Origin: Gorsachius magnificus
Taxonomy: Eukaryota; Chordata; Aves; Pelecaniformes; Ardeidae
Direction of reading: 5' to 3'
Length of the DNA: 64,000 nt
NCBI GenBank assembly: GCA_034008185.1
Contig: CM067109.1
Coordinates: forward strand, 59,946,801-60,010,800
The position numbers were made by a program, and so were the translations under genes. The notes under the pieces were generated by a model. That model saw only the letters and a program-made list of their open reading frames with translations, made no database searches and had not been told where the DNA came from. This document shows, piece after piece, positions 14,401 to 29,400 of the stretch (the stretch's first letter is position 1; every line of letters begins with the position of its first letter).

Positions 14401-17400
14401 ATGTTATACTGAAGTTCAGGTAGAATCAAGACAAAATCAGAAGTGTCCCCAAAGCGAGAAAAAGTCAGCATGTACCTATCATCACAAAGAGTAAGCCTGA
14501 ACCAAGATAAATGTCTATAATACAAATTGTTATTAATCCAAAAGACTGTGAAAAGTAGCTACCAGTAGAAAGTAGACTTTACAAGTAAAATTCCTCAGGA
14601 GGAAGATGCTACCATATCCTTGATATGACATCCTCATATTGAGCCTATTTAGCTTCACATTATTATCAAACCCTCTCTCTATGGCAATGATACCATAGCA
14701 CCTCATGTTTGACTGAATACGTTTGAAACTGCAGATGTTCTAATATAAAGAGGAAGGAAGAGGTACATAGGTACAAAAAAGTTAGTTTGTCACAGTAAAG
14801 CATGAGGAAAAGCAGAGATACTAACCTTAATCAACACCCTAGACCCCTAACCAAAGGGAAAAGAAAGATTAAATCCCCAGCTCCTAGCAAGTATCACTGT
14901 GCAACAATAACACATTAAAAAACTTCAGCATACTCCAGTTTTGTCTTCAGTTCCACTAATCCCTCTGTTAAAAAGTGCGAAAAAGGAATGTCTAGAAGTA
15001 CTTAAATCACGCTTCTCATATAGTTTGTTTCGTTTTAATAATATCCATGTTAAGTTAAAAATTGCATGGTTTTGACAAATATTTTACCATTTAACAACGT
15101 GCTTTCATGGGTATCTCTACAAGTTTACTGTATGTTTACTGAAGCAAGCAGTGGCAACTAATTATGGTGAACACGTTTCAATTTACATCTTACCAGGTGT
15201 ATCAGATTTGAACAATTAAAAAGCTTTACTTTCTACCAGAAAGAGCCACTTTGTTAGATTTCTGTACTACCAACCAATCAGATCTATAGGAAATGGAAGA
15301 GAATGCTGTATTTGCACATTTGAAAGGCAGTAATACTACTACTACTACTATCATTGCTTTGATATAATTTATTTGTAAGAGGTTGGGTCAGGCAACAACT
15401 GTACCTGAAGATGTGGAATCAAATCGCACAGAAGTTGAAGAATCTGGCATTCCAGCATGGAGGGTGCTTCTTTGTGCTTTGGACCATAAGGCTGAAGTAA
15501 GATCTTAAGTAAACCCATTCGCAGTTCAGCATATTCCCGTAACTGAGATGGTTCGCAATACAGGTATCTTAGAAATGGAGCCATTATGCCAACACATGAA
15601 CTCTGTGCCCTGCAGTTCAAGAAATAAGTTTGCCAAGACTGCTTTCTACTGAAAACTTAACAAATGACAAGGAAAACCCAAGCAATGTGACATTCCCTGC
15701 AATCATTTACAAGATGCAATTAACAGAAAGGTGTTTTAAAAAGCATTGTTAAATCTCATAAAACACCTTTGACTTAATAGCATGAAGTACTGTCATGAGA
15801 CCTTATAAAGCAACCATACAATGAAGTGCAATTGTGAAAAGACTCAATATTTAAGTATGAATACTAATTAGTATGTATTTGCAGACTATGACACTCGATT
15901 CTTTTTTTTTTTCTCATCAATTCAAGAAAGTGACTTTCCTTGCTGAATGTCATGAGAGACTAGTATGCCATTCTGAAGTAGCATTTGGATAAGACTACTA
16001 AGAAATATATTTTTAAAACATAAAACCTAATTTCAATTAAAAAGAGCCATCCATTCCTTGCCAGTTTTTGCCCAATGGTCTTAAACAATTACATGACACA
16101 GGAATGCCTTTAACTGAGATGGCTTCCCAGTAAAAAAGACTCAGCCCTGATGCAGAGCTTTACAAAGAACTTGCTAATAGATCTACATCAGCATATGTGG
16201 TGCTTGTTGACGTGCTTAGGGACATGGTTTAGTTGCAGACTTGGTAGTGTTAGGTTAATGGTTGGACTTGATGTTCTTAAGGGTCTTTTCCAACCTAAAT
16301 GATTCTATGATTCTATATTCTCAGTCTAGAACTTTATTCCACAGAAACCTTTGCACAAAAAGCAGCAAAAGAAGTTTAAGATATTACCCTTTCCAGCAAG
16401 AACAACTCCCGTTTTAATTCAAAACAAGCCACTAGCAAACATCCACAGTTCATTCTATCATTCAGACATCTGACAGGACTCTTCACAAATCCCAGATTTA
16501 ACAGGTGAGTGGAAGAACAAGTCTACAAACAGTATTTTAACAATACTCTGATCAATTTAATTGAACAAAACACACTTTTGCTTTAAAGTCTTACTGTTGA
16601 TCATGTAGTCTAAGCCCACTAGAAATTTAAGAGATTAATAAATTTACTTGTTTACTCAGAGCAACAGAATACAGAAGCCAATTTCACTATACTATTACTG
16701 TGTTGGATTTGTATCAGTGTTCCAGAAACAGGAGAAAAGAGATATTTTCTATCTAAAAAGCATACATATAGGTGTAAAATCACTGAAAATGTTTGGCTTT
16801 AAGGCTGCTACAGCATTTGGTATCTTATACTGAAGCTTTATTGGATAAGTTCCTTGGAGGTAAGCATGGAGAAATGCTGAAATTGTTGGTAGCTTATATA
16901 ATTGTTCATTATTAAAGATATTTTATAATAAGGCTATGCCGCTGATTTTTTCCTTTTTGTTCTTTTAAAATCAGCAAGCATACATAATTTTTAAAGATCT
17001 CATCCTTTACTGTGAGATGTAATTGTCTGTGCTTTCTCTTTATCATCCCATCATTTTGTATAGATGAGTTATACCTGCATACTAGTAATTTTTTTTGACT
17101 AAGCAGTCTGACAAAGCAAACTGTCAAAATTGCTTATTTTAGAAAAAAATTACAAAAGGTGCTATAAATTTTGCACTAATTTTTCCATATCTCTAAAAAA
17201 TATATCACCATAAAAGAGTTAAGAAAAAAACTATAAAAATCGATTTTTGATGGGTTATTCTAGTATTTTATTAATATCCTGTTTTTAACCTTTAAATGGC
17301 ATCATTACATTTTATAATCTTTTTTAAATGACAGAATTCTCAGTGGTCATTACAGCTGACTTCAAGAAAAAAGTTACACTGATATGACTCAGTTATCTAT

Positions 17401-20400
17401 ATTTGCTATTTTTCAATTATTCATTTATTTACCTCTCTGGACACTGATGGAAAAATACTGTTATCTGCTGCAGTAGAACTGGCCAGCAATCAGGTCTGTT
17501 TTCAAGGACATTGATTAATGGATGAGGAGTGTTCCTGAAACACAAAGAAATCACATTTGGATCTATAATGTAGAAAGCGAGTGTGCAAAATAACTATTTT
17601 CAAAATAAAAGCAGCTGTAGAAGTAGGCTATTGAATCCCCTGGTATTACCAACTCCCTTTACCAGCTTTGCCAAGACTGCTACACTGTCAAAAGACCACA
17701 TTTTATAGGAACTTCAAGAAACAAGATTAAAACAAAATATTCAAAAAGTCTTGGTCTTTTTTTTTTTTTTAAATAAACATCAAAATATCACTGCTCAAAT
17801 GTGTGGTCTGATTTGATTCATTGGCAGCAGCATTAGGGTCTAGCAGTGGGCTCCAAGTAATACCACAAAATTTGAACCACATCACACATCAGTCCATTCT
17901 TTCCAGCACAGGTACAAATCATTAGCACCCGAGACCAACTGAGGTGACTGTCACCCCACATACTACTCTAAATCTGCTGAGGTGACTGTCACCCCACATA
18001 CTACTCTAAATCTGCTCCCAGCTCAGTTATTTACTCTTCCTTTTTTTTTAGGTGGCAAAAGAAGCAGGAAAGGAGAAAAGCTGGCCGTAACACCAGCCTA
18101 GAGACCTCCGCTTTACTGCCAGCCCTCTAACAATGGTTACATTTGGAAAGGTCCCTGAGACCTAGTGGTAATCTGTTCTTCTCAGATGAATCTATCACCA
18201 ACACCTTCCTCACCTCCAAAGTCAATGGCTGAAGACCATCTATACCACCTAGAAGTATGATGCTCGCATCAAACTGTGACTACCCTTGTACAGGAGCAGG
18301 TGGAAGAAAAGCTGGGCAGAAGGGGAGCCTGAAGTATATAATTTGTTCTGTCAGAAGCAAAACCAAAGTCATTTGACTAGAGTAAGTTAGCAAAAGAAAG
18401 GAAAACAGAATATGAGAGTCTAAACATAAAGTTTCCTGAAGAGGTGGGAAATTGGAAAGAACTGGTGATGTCAAGGCAGGTTCATCACTACCTCCATCAC
18501 CTCCTTCTTGGAGTTTACCCACTATCCTTGCTGTGACTGGCCCCCTTATTCCCAGATGCCTGCTAAGTGTCCTTATGTCCCCCAGTTTCCTTTCCTGCTT
18601 CAGCCAACTACAAGCAGAGTCGTGTAGATTCTTCTCTGGGACACAAACAGCTTAACAGCAGAGAACCAGATACTTCCTGGCTCTCAGAGCAGACAAAACC
18701 CTTCCTAATAGCAAGAGATAAAAGTTGGAAGAGTCTTGCCGATTCCTACAAATCTGCCAGACACATGAGAGAGCGCAGGACTACACAAATAAATGGAAAG
18801 GCATCAAATGCACGCACGCCACACAAGGCTGGCAGCCAGAGAGGGGTGGTGTAAATCCAGGAACTGCAGATGCTGCAGAGCACCACCTTCAGTTTGGTTA
18901 ACCATCTTTCCTGTTCTTATGTCCAACAAATCTGTGCTACACACCAGAGATTTTCAGTTTTACTTATACAGCACTACAATTGCCAAAAATCACACTGGAA
19001 AGCAGGATAAGTACCACTGCATAACGGAGGGGGGGAAGGGAGGGAGGCGGTCACAGTAGATTTCAGTCTCAGCGCTGAAGCTTTTGCAGCCTATGACTGC
19101 GATAATTCCAAGAGTTGCAGGTGCCATCTTACTTCAGTGTCATATTCAGCTCTCTGTGCAACATGCTCCAGTGCTCACATTGAAACATTTTTCCTTATAT
19201 CCAGTCAGAAACTCCTGGTTTTAAACAGATGGTCACCCTCCATTATTACTCCACCAAGAACCAGACTCTGCATTCCTGGTAACCTTTCTTCCTCTTCATC
19301 TGCCAAGGGTCTTGGGAGTCTGGCAAGGTCCCTGCTGACTGGAAGCTAGCCAATATTATCCCAGTCTATAAAAAAGGCAAGAGGGAAGACCCAGGGAACT
19401 ACAGACCTGCTAGCCTAACCTCAGTTCCCAGAAAAATTATGCAGATCATACTGGGTGCTACTGAAAAGCATTTAAAGGACAATACAATCAGGCACAGTCA
19501 ATATGCCTAACTATCTGTTACCCTTGAAAGACAAGGTCACCCACCTAGTGGAGGAAGGGAAGGTGGGGAATGCAGCTCTTTTGGATTTCAGTAAGGCTTT
19601 TGATACTGCCTTTCACAGCATCCTTTTGGACAAGTTCTCCCACTGCAAGATGACCAATGGCATTCCTCAGGGAATTCTAGGGCCAGTTCTGTTCAACGAT
19701 CATTTATCAACAATCTGGGTGCAGGAGTTGAATGCACTTTTAGTAAGTTTTATGATGCTAAACTGGGAGGTGCTGGTGACTCTCTTGAGGGACAAGAGGT
19801 TTTGCAAGGGGTGCTGAATAGATGGAAGCACTGGGCAATTGTTAATGGGACGAAATGTAACAAGCTGAAATGCCAGATTCTGCACCCAGAATGGAGTAAT
19901 GCTGGGCACAAGTATAAATTGGGAGAGGAGACTGGAGAGCAGCCCCAGAAAGGGACCTGGGGGTGCCGGTTGGCAGCAGGCTCAGTACTGGTGAGCCAGC
20001 AGCGTGCCCTGGCAGCCTGGAGGGCATCCCGCACCCTGAGGGCCATCAAACACAGCATCACCAGCCGGCCAAAAGAGGTGATTGTCCTGCTGTATTCAGC
20101 ATTGGTGTGGCCTCACCTCAACTACTGTGTGCAGTTCTGGGCCCCGCAATTGAAGAATGATGTTGAGGTACTTGATTGCATCCCAGTCATACAATGGAGG
20201 GCAACAAAGCTGGTGGAAGGGCTGGAAGGCATGTCCTCTGAGGAGTGGCTGAGAAGAGGAGGCTGAGGGGTGACCTCATTGCTCTCTACAGCTTCCTGAG
20301 GAGGGGGAGTGGAGAGGGAGGTGCTGAGCTCTCCTCCCTGGGATCCAGCCACAGGATGTGTGGGAATGGCTCAGAGGAGGTTCAGACTTGACATTAGGAA

Positions 20401-23400
20401 ACATTTCTTTGAGGGTGGTCAAACACTGGAACAGGCTTCCTAGGGAGGTGATCGATGCCCCAAGCCTGTCACTGTTTAAGGGGCATTTGGACAATACCCT
20501 TAAAAATATGCTTTAAGTGTTGGTCAGCCCTGGAGTGGTCAGGCAGTTGCACCACATGATCATTGTAGGTCCCTCCTAATTCAAATAGTCTATGTATTCT
20601 TCAGTCCTTGGGAAGGCTGCTGTTAGAACCTCTCCAAGCGTTCTCCTTCTCCAGCCTAAACATGCCAAATTCCCTCAGCAAACAGCATGTGCTTCAGCCC
20701 TGTTACCATCCTAGAGGTCCTCCACTAAACTTGCTCCAGTTTATCATTTCTTTCTTGTACTGGGGGCCCCAAAGCTGGACACAGTACTTCAGATACAGTC
20801 TGGTAAGTGCCAAGGAAAAAGCAGGCTGTGCTCCTCTTCCAGTACCTATCTTTCAAGTCAGTTATTAAAAATCTGGAGAAATTTAATTATTCTCATGGCT
20901 GTCTCACAAAGGCCTGGAAAAACACACCTCTTTGTGTCAGCACAAGCTAACAAGGATTACATTAAGCAACAGTGTCATTGCAGCCTAAGCACCTTAATTG
21001 AGAACAGAAATTTCATAGAGCAAGAAATGTCAAGCTAGCATACAAGAATCAGAGGTTGGTAACTGAAAGTGGCAAATTCAGATTGAAAAAAGGGAATGTA
21101 TTTTCACAAGAATCAGTCACTGGAACAATTTATCAAACTCAGAAGATAGGGTTTTTTGTGGGTTTTTTTGTTTGTCTGTCTTATCCTATGTTCTCCCTCT
21201 GCTTCTCAAACAATTTTTCTTCCAAAGAGGTATGTTTCTGTTCAGACAAATAAATCATCTGAAGACACAGGGACTCCCAGAAAGCTGACTGATGTGATGA
21301 AGTACTGGAAGCATGTTCAGTAAACAGACACTAAGATCACAAAGTATGCATATACCACAGGTCTGGCCTTCATATTTGGTGCCACAAACCTGGAACTTCC
21401 TACATTCGTCTAAAATTTGTTAACTTACATACATAGTCTTCATATATCCATCTTCCTTGATCCTGTAAAGATTTTACTGAAGTTACAAAGTCTTTTACAG
21501 TCTGTGCACAAAGACTAGAAGGCCTAAGGTTATTGCCTCACTCCAACTTTTTCAAGGTGACAGGATGCAAGAGGCAAAAATTTTGTTGCCAGTCTAGTAC
21601 TTGAATCCAGCAAGATCATAGACAGGATCATTTATCAGGCAGCAAGCTAGAAATGCTGTTTACATACCATGCCAGGACTTTGAAAGTGCATAGCCCTGGA
21701 CAGACATACAGAGTTATAGCAGCTGCTACATTTCAATACTTTTGTCATATTTTAAGAATTAATTACCTTTCCTAATACGAAGAATATGTCTCCTGTCATC
21801 TTAAGTGCTGCTATGACACTGGAGTCAATGGAAACTGCTCACTGCAGGGGGGTTGGACTAGATGACCTCTAGGGGTCCCTTCCAACCCAAAGCATTCTAT
21901 GATTCTATGATTCATGAAGTCAGCACATGTGACACATCAAGTCTAAAATTAAAATGTCTTACTATACAGGAAAAAAGCCTTTTATGACAGATTTTGTGTG
22001 TTCTGAAACGAATATAACTGCACTGAACTGAATGATGAAAGAAATCATTTAAGTTCCATAGTGAACAGTGATTAATAATGAAACACCAAAAAGTGCAGCC
22101 CAAAGAAGTTCCATTTGATAAAGCTATCAGCGGTAGGAAAAATGAAGTGCATAGATGTAATTTATTGTAATACTGACTGTAAAATGCACTTCTTTAAATG
22201 ACATTACACTAGTACTGCCCTAAATTATTGCCAGTGGGCTCAGGATAAAGCAAAATGCACAAGCAGACACAGCAACTATCCACCTGTAAATACGTAAACG
22301 TCTAGGGAAACAAAGACAAATCCTATTTGAGCAGCAACAGTAAAACAAAAATTGTTTTTAACTTTCAAGTCATCTCAACCTTTTCGTTACATCTCTGAAT
22401 ATAAGAGAGCTCCAATCTGATTTAGAGCACAAATTCAGTGACAGATTGCTTTTTCTGTACAAGGAAACAACATCTGCAGTCAACATACTTTTCTGTGTAT
22501 GCAGCTGTGACCCTAGCGCCTTTAGAAAGATGGAATAACACTTTACTCCATCAAATATGCATTTTTAAAGCATTTTTCTACCTGCTTTGAATTTTGATTT
22601 CAGAAAGTTGGCATCTCTCCAGAATTTTAAGACAATAAAAACCATGCATGGTGAATTGTTAAGAATAATGTAAAATACTAGTTAATTTAAAAAAAAAAGT
22701 TAATAGCTTTCAGCAAAAAATTTATAGCCAAAGTTCTGCATATACATGTCATAACCCACCTGCACTGAGAATGCTGACACATTCCTCTCAAAAACCCCTC
22801 TTCCCTCCCCTCCCACATCAATTCAGCTTGAGCTTAGGTTACTAGACACCTATATTAATAGGCATAGGAAACAGGCAACTTCATGTATTACAAAAGATAG
22901 TAAATCCACTGGGAATGCTCAGTTCTCGTCCACAGTGAGACCAACTTACAAACTACTACTGTGTCTGCTACACCTGGTCCTGACTTCACAACAAAAAGTG
23001 CGGAATACTCCATATGTGAATTTAAAAATCATATAAAACTTTTTTCACACATCCTTAAAAGAAACCCAGCATATTTGTTTTGGTATTTACCCACCACCGG
23101 AATACCAAGAAAAAAAACCCCAACAAAATAGTGGTACTTAACACAGCTTATGGAAACAATTAGGAACCCTAAAATTCAGTGATCTATGATACGGTTTTCT
23201 ACCAGCTTACTAGGGTAAAAGGAACATTTCCCACTTTCTTCTCTATTTTCCAAGGTTGATTTCCTTACAGGAAGTGGAGAATCCCAGCATGAGAACTACA
23301 GAGGCTTCTCCAGATGAAATCAGAAAGCCTGTGTACTGGGTTGGCCTTGGCTGGCTGCCAAGTGCCCACCAAGCTGCTCTCCCACTGCCCGTCCTCAGTT

Positions 23401-26400
23401 GGACAGGAGAAAAAAAAGAGATGAAAAACTTGTGGGTCGAGATAAAGGCAGTTTAATAAAGAAAAGCAAAGGCCATACATGAAAGTAAAGGAAAACAAAA
23501 AGATCTATTCTCTACTTCCCATCAGCAGGCTATGTCCAGCCACTTCCCGGGAAGCAGGGCTTTCGTATGCGTAGTGGTTGCTTTGGAAGACAAACACCTT
23601 AATAATGAATGCCCCCTCCCAGCTCTTTTCTCTTAGCTTTTATTGCTTGAGCACAACATCATATATTAGGAAATGTCCCTTTGGTCAGTTTGAGTCAGAA
23701 ATCAAGTTTTAATGGCACTTGACAGAATTGTTAGGTAACAAGTCACTAAATAAAGATAGGCCTTTCTGTACATTAGAAACTGTAAGTCAGATCTCAAAAC
23801 CACAGGGTCTTGACCTACAAGATATGCAAAACTAAGTCAAACAATCTGACATCTCTCTCTGTGGAAGTTAACTGTAAGGAAAAGGAAAAACAAAAAGCCT
23901 ACTGGCTAAGTATAAGTCTGCTGCTTATGTTCAGTTCTCCATTACTTTAAATTATTCTGAACAAACAAATTTCACCTTCCTTGTATGTTACTGTCAATTT
24001 TTCTTTTGGTAGGTGGGGTGAGGGAAGTAATTTATCTATTCCAGCCACATCCTCTTTCTCACACAGAGCCCAGATTAAGTTGCTTTAACTTAGCCTCTTT
24101 TACCATGAGACATTAGTTTATTTACTACTAAAGCAAAAAAGTTTCCAAAAGAGTTCCATCTTACTACCCTTCATTACCTGCCTTGTCAATTAAAACTGTT
24201 CTGTAAGAGTGTGAACTTTGTAGAGAGAACTGATATAGCTAGAAAAACAAAGGTACACAGGATTTCAGGAATGTAAGTGCATCCAGTACTCCAAAGTCTG
24301 TTTTACTTTTCTTCACTATCTCATTTTGCCTAAGTGAAGACATGATTTGTGTCTTCCAAACAGTGCCTTTTATATCCTTAAAGCATTAGGGTACAGCCTG
24401 CTACAATGGTACCTCTTAAATTAATAAAAAGCAACTTGAAAAATGTTCATGACATCTACCAAGCTGGGACCTTCTCCAGAAAAGATACAATAGTGGCTGT
24501 TAATGTCAGCACTGACTCATGGTTTCTCAAGAGCTGGACAAAGTCATGAAGATGTCACTGTAGGAAGGCTGTTACTGCATGACAAGCAGCTTTATACAAG
24601 CACCTCTGGATGAATTTTTATGTGGCAACCTCTTTAACAGTAAAAGCATTCAGGAACCTTACTTTGATAACAGGAATAAAGCAAGAAAAACAAGTGAGAG
24701 GGAAGTGGTCCACAGTCTTAAAATAAAAGACTTGTTAAAAGGACTATTAGCAATCATCCAACTACTACATTTGAAGAAGTCCCAGTATTTATTTGTTCTT
24801 TCTTGCACACAGCCTTCATGTTGCCATTGTCCCACTGGAGCTTATAGTAGCAATCTTATCCCTGTACTATAGAACTCTAAAACTTTCAGCCAAAAAGATC
24901 ACAGAATAAGAGAATGATTTAGGTTGGAAGGGAACTCCTCAGATCACCTAGTCCAACCCATACGCTCAGAGTCATCTGTGAAGGTTGCTCAGGAGCACAT
25001 GAAGTCAGGTTTAGTTATCGCCAAGGATGGAGATTGCACAACCTGTGCGGGCAACCTGTACTAGTCCTTGATTACCTGCCCAGCAATGAGAAAGAGAAGG
25101 CAGACAGATTGAAAGCCAATATCAACACTTAATCACAGACGCTAATATATGGTTTTTTTCTGAAAATCAGACAAAAATTTATTCTAGTATCTAAATAAAA
25201 CCATTGTGAAACTAACCTGATTCCATACAGATTCCGAACAGCCTCATCTCCATCTTTTCCCAGATGAATAGCTTGAATTTGTAGTAATTTCCAAATAGTT
25301 TTTACTAAACCATGCACATTCCTGTTGACAAAAAAGAAATACATTACCGTCATGTATGTATTACATTAGTTGATTCTTCCATAAGAGGAGGAATCCAGGA
25401 ACAAAATCTACACTCAAGAAGCCTTGAGTTCTCCTTAAGAACCTCCTCACATCTGACTACACAATTTTGGGCAAGTTGTGCATCCACATGTCTTTGTCTT
25501 CCTTTTCACATAATAAGCAAAACAGCAGAGAGAATGATTAACACATCAATTAAAACTTTAGACTGTTTGCTTCTACCCTATCTTACATTTGCTGTCCCTA
25601 GCTTAACTGAAACTGGTGCCTTCAGTATGTTAAAAATGGAAAATTAGCTCTTCCCCAAATGCAAGTATATAGGTAAACATGCAGCATGGTACACAAATTT
25701 CAACCATGCCACTCTCCAGCAAGAGAAAGCAAAAGAAATCACACTGTCAGAAAAGACACTTGAGACATCTAGTTTATGCTGACTTTTGATCTCAGGAGCC
25801 AAGGACTACATAAAATAGATACATACAGCTATTTCATTTCCCTCCTCCTATGTTGTTTAATTTACCATTCAGGAAAATTGATGGTGTGACAGCATCAGTG
25901 GACAAGGGAAAACCAATGGATGACATCTATCTGGACTTCTGCAAAGCCTTTGACACGGTCCCCCACAACATCCTTTTCTCTAAATTGGAGAGCTATGGAT
26001 TTGATGGGTGGACTGTTCGGTGGATAAGGAACTGGCTGGATGGTAACATCCAGAGAGTAGTGGTCAATGGCTTGATGTCCGGATGGAGACTGGTGACGAG
26101 TGGTGTCCCTCAGGGGTCCGTACTGGGACCGGTGCTGTTTAATATATTCATCAATGACATAGACAGCGAGGTCGAGTGCACCCTCAGCAAGTTTGGGGAT
26201 GACACCAAACTGAGTGGTGCGGTTGACACACCAGAAGGATGGGATGTCATCCAGAGAGACCTGGACAGGCTGGAGAGGTGGGCCTGTGTGAACTTCATGA
26301 GGTTCAACAAGGCCAAGTGCAAGGTCATGCACCTGGGTCGGGGTAACCCCCAGTATCAGTACAGGTTGGGGGAAGAAAGGATCGAGAGCAGCCCTGCCGA

Positions 26401-29400
26401 GAGGGACTTGGGGGTGCTGGTGGATGAAAAGCTGGACATGAGCCGGCAATGTGCGCTGGCGGCCCAGAAGGCCAACCGTACTCTGGGCTGCATCAGGAGA
26501 AGCGTGGCCAGCAGGTTGAGGGAGGTGATTCTGCCCCTCTACTCTGCTCTGGTGAGACCTCACCTGGAGTACTGCGTCCAGCTGGGGAGCCCTCAGCACA
26601 AGAAGGACATGGACCTGTTGGAGCGGTTCCAGAGGAGGACTACTAAAATGATCCGAGGGCTGGAGCCCCTCTCCTATGAGGACAGGCTGAGAGAGTTGGG
26701 CTTGTTCAGCCTGCAGAAGAGCAGGCTGCGGGGAGACCTGATTACGGCCTTTCAGTACCTAAAGGGGGCCTATAGGAAAGATGGGGAAAATCTTTTTAGT
26801 AGGGCCAGCTGTGACAGGACAAGGGGTAATGGTTTTAAACTGAAGCAGGGTAGGTTTAGACTGGATATAAGGAGGAAATTCTTTACAACAAGGGTGGTGA
26901 AACACTGGAACGGGTTGCCCGGAGAGGTGGTGGAGGCCCCATCCCTGGAAACATTCAAGGCCAGGTTGGATGGGGCTCTAAGCAACCTGATCTAGTTAGT
27001 GGTGTCCCTGCTCACTGCAGGGGGGTTGGACTAGATGACCTCTAGGGGTCCCTTCCAACCCAAAACATTCTATGATTCTAAATTCAAGAAACAACAGTAC
27101 TTCTGGAATTTTGACAGGATTTCCCATATTCTCCTGGAGAGACACTAAGGAAGTCCACCACAAGGGGGAAGAAAGCTCTGTGACTATGCAGTAAAAAGCT
27201 CAAGAAGTCTAGAGCTTATTACTGCTTGGCTGAGGTTACAAGGACAACTTTCAAAATTTTCCTCTCTTCTTCATAATTAAGTGCTTTCCAAATCTTTCCA
27301 GCCAGACCATGCCAGATCCAACCCAACCCCTTCTCAAGAAAATAGCCTCGTTTCTATAATGAAACAGTCTTTCACAAGGTGAAAATGTAGAAGCAGAGGA
27401 AAAAAAAATAATCAGGGTTGATTCTTTGACTTTTCATCTCAAACATGCTATACAATTGCATCATCATCCCCTAAAAATCTATCAGATAGTTTACTACTCA
27501 CGTTAATAAACCATAATTACTCCTCACTTTATTCAGATAATGAACAGGAAGAGCTAACACAATAACAATCATAAGAGATCATCACTTGACAAAAAGTTAC
27601 TTCTATCACACAGGGCAAGGTAAGGGAGGAAAAAGAACTGGGTGCTGAGGGTTTTTTTTGTTTTCTTTTTTACTGTTCCCCCTATTTTCCTTCCCAGCAG
27701 GAAAAAAAAAAATAATCTGAGAAATCTGTTTTATTTGCAATTCCACTTCTCCATCAGTGAATGGAAAGCTGCAGGAACTCCTCAAATGGCAAGCTGGAAA
27801 CAAGAAATTATGCAGAATTTATGTAAACCTCTCATAGGACAAACAAACCATCATCCTCATTTAACACATAAGCAAACTGAGATACAGTAATTTTAACTGT
27901 TTGGCATAGAGTGCAGTATGCTCCACAAACACATTCCTAAATTATGAAAGGACATACATACATTTAGACTTCTAAGCAATACCAAAAAGTCTGAACAAGT
28001 TTAAGCAATTTCTATTTGGGCAGGGCAGGGAGACTTCATGTGAAAACTTTTAAGAGACAGGAGTGTACACACAGGCTGGACCAACATGAGCACAACAATG
28101 TGTGGTAACAACATGTAATCACAAAGAAATATGACTTGATATTCACAAATGCTCTACTGAAGATTCAAAAATTTCAAAGGCAAAGGATCATATGATTATA
28201 GAATCATAACCTAAAACCCCCTCAAATAACTCATAAAAGACAATGGGAACACACAGGCAAATACCACTCTCAATTGCCAGACTGCTTTACTATCCTTATC
28301 TCCACCTGCAGACAGACTCTCTTCCATAAGCTGGTATGCCATACTAGGGAACATCTAGAGATTCCCACAGTGGATTTCCCCACCAATAAATGCTTAGCTT
28401 CACATTCCAGATACAGGCAAAGTAGTATGTTCTCTCTTCTGTGCCTTTCATACTTTTGCCAACAGTGCTGGAAAACACTGATCCAGATCAAAACTGACAG
28501 AATATGCTTCTGCTTGCTTTCTTTATCCCAAAAATGGACCAGTTAAAAGATGTGCCTGTAATCTTTAAAATGACTGGCTGTAGTGACACTTGGCTCTCAA
28601 AACACTGAAATCTGACTATACAAGAAAACTTGAGGTTTGACAAAACTCTGCTGTAAAGCAACCAACAGGAAGATGCGTAGCAAGCTTCCAAATCCCAATG
28701 CAGTCAATGTAACACACAAAGGAGGAAGGAGAGTCTTGTGGGGGGGAGGAAATGGGGGGTGGCGGGGAGAGAGAGAAAAAAAACCCAACCTTTTAGATGT
28801 TTCATGGATAGAAAGAGTCCATTAAATAGGAATTTCCTAGCATATTCCCCAGATTCAATTGGATAACTATGCAGCGAGAGCAAACACAAGCCACAAAACA
28901 CTCAGTAAGAAAACAGGCTTCCCTGTTCTGAAACCCCTGTATTGCTGGTCCTAATTCCCAGGCAGGAATGTGAGGGAGAACAGCTGCTTTGCACTCAGCT
29001 CCTGAACATTAGCAGCACAATGGCATAATATATTGCAAGGATCTCCCCATCTCCTACAGGCATGGATACTCAGGTGATAAAAACATTCTGAAAACATACA
29101 TACACACAGAAGTCCTGATAATTTCTTAAAGATTACAATATCATGGTTTAACTCCATCCAGCTGGCAACTAAGCACTATGCAGCCACTCTCCCCCTCCCC
29201 CTGGCCAACTCCCCCCACTTTATATACCGAGCATGATGTTGTGTGGTCTGGAATAGCCCTTTGGCCAGTTGGGGTCAGCTGTGCTGGCTGCACCCCCTCC
29301 CAGCTTCTTGTGCCTCTTGGCAGAGCAGGGGAAGCTGAAAACATCTTTGACCAGTGCCAGCACTACGTAGCAACAACAAAAACATCAGGGTGTTATCAAC

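Noticed and set aside
25895..26599. 234-codon minus-strand frame inside the 26-kb CR1
   Set aside because: It is the antisense shadow of the CR1 reverse transcriptase frame.
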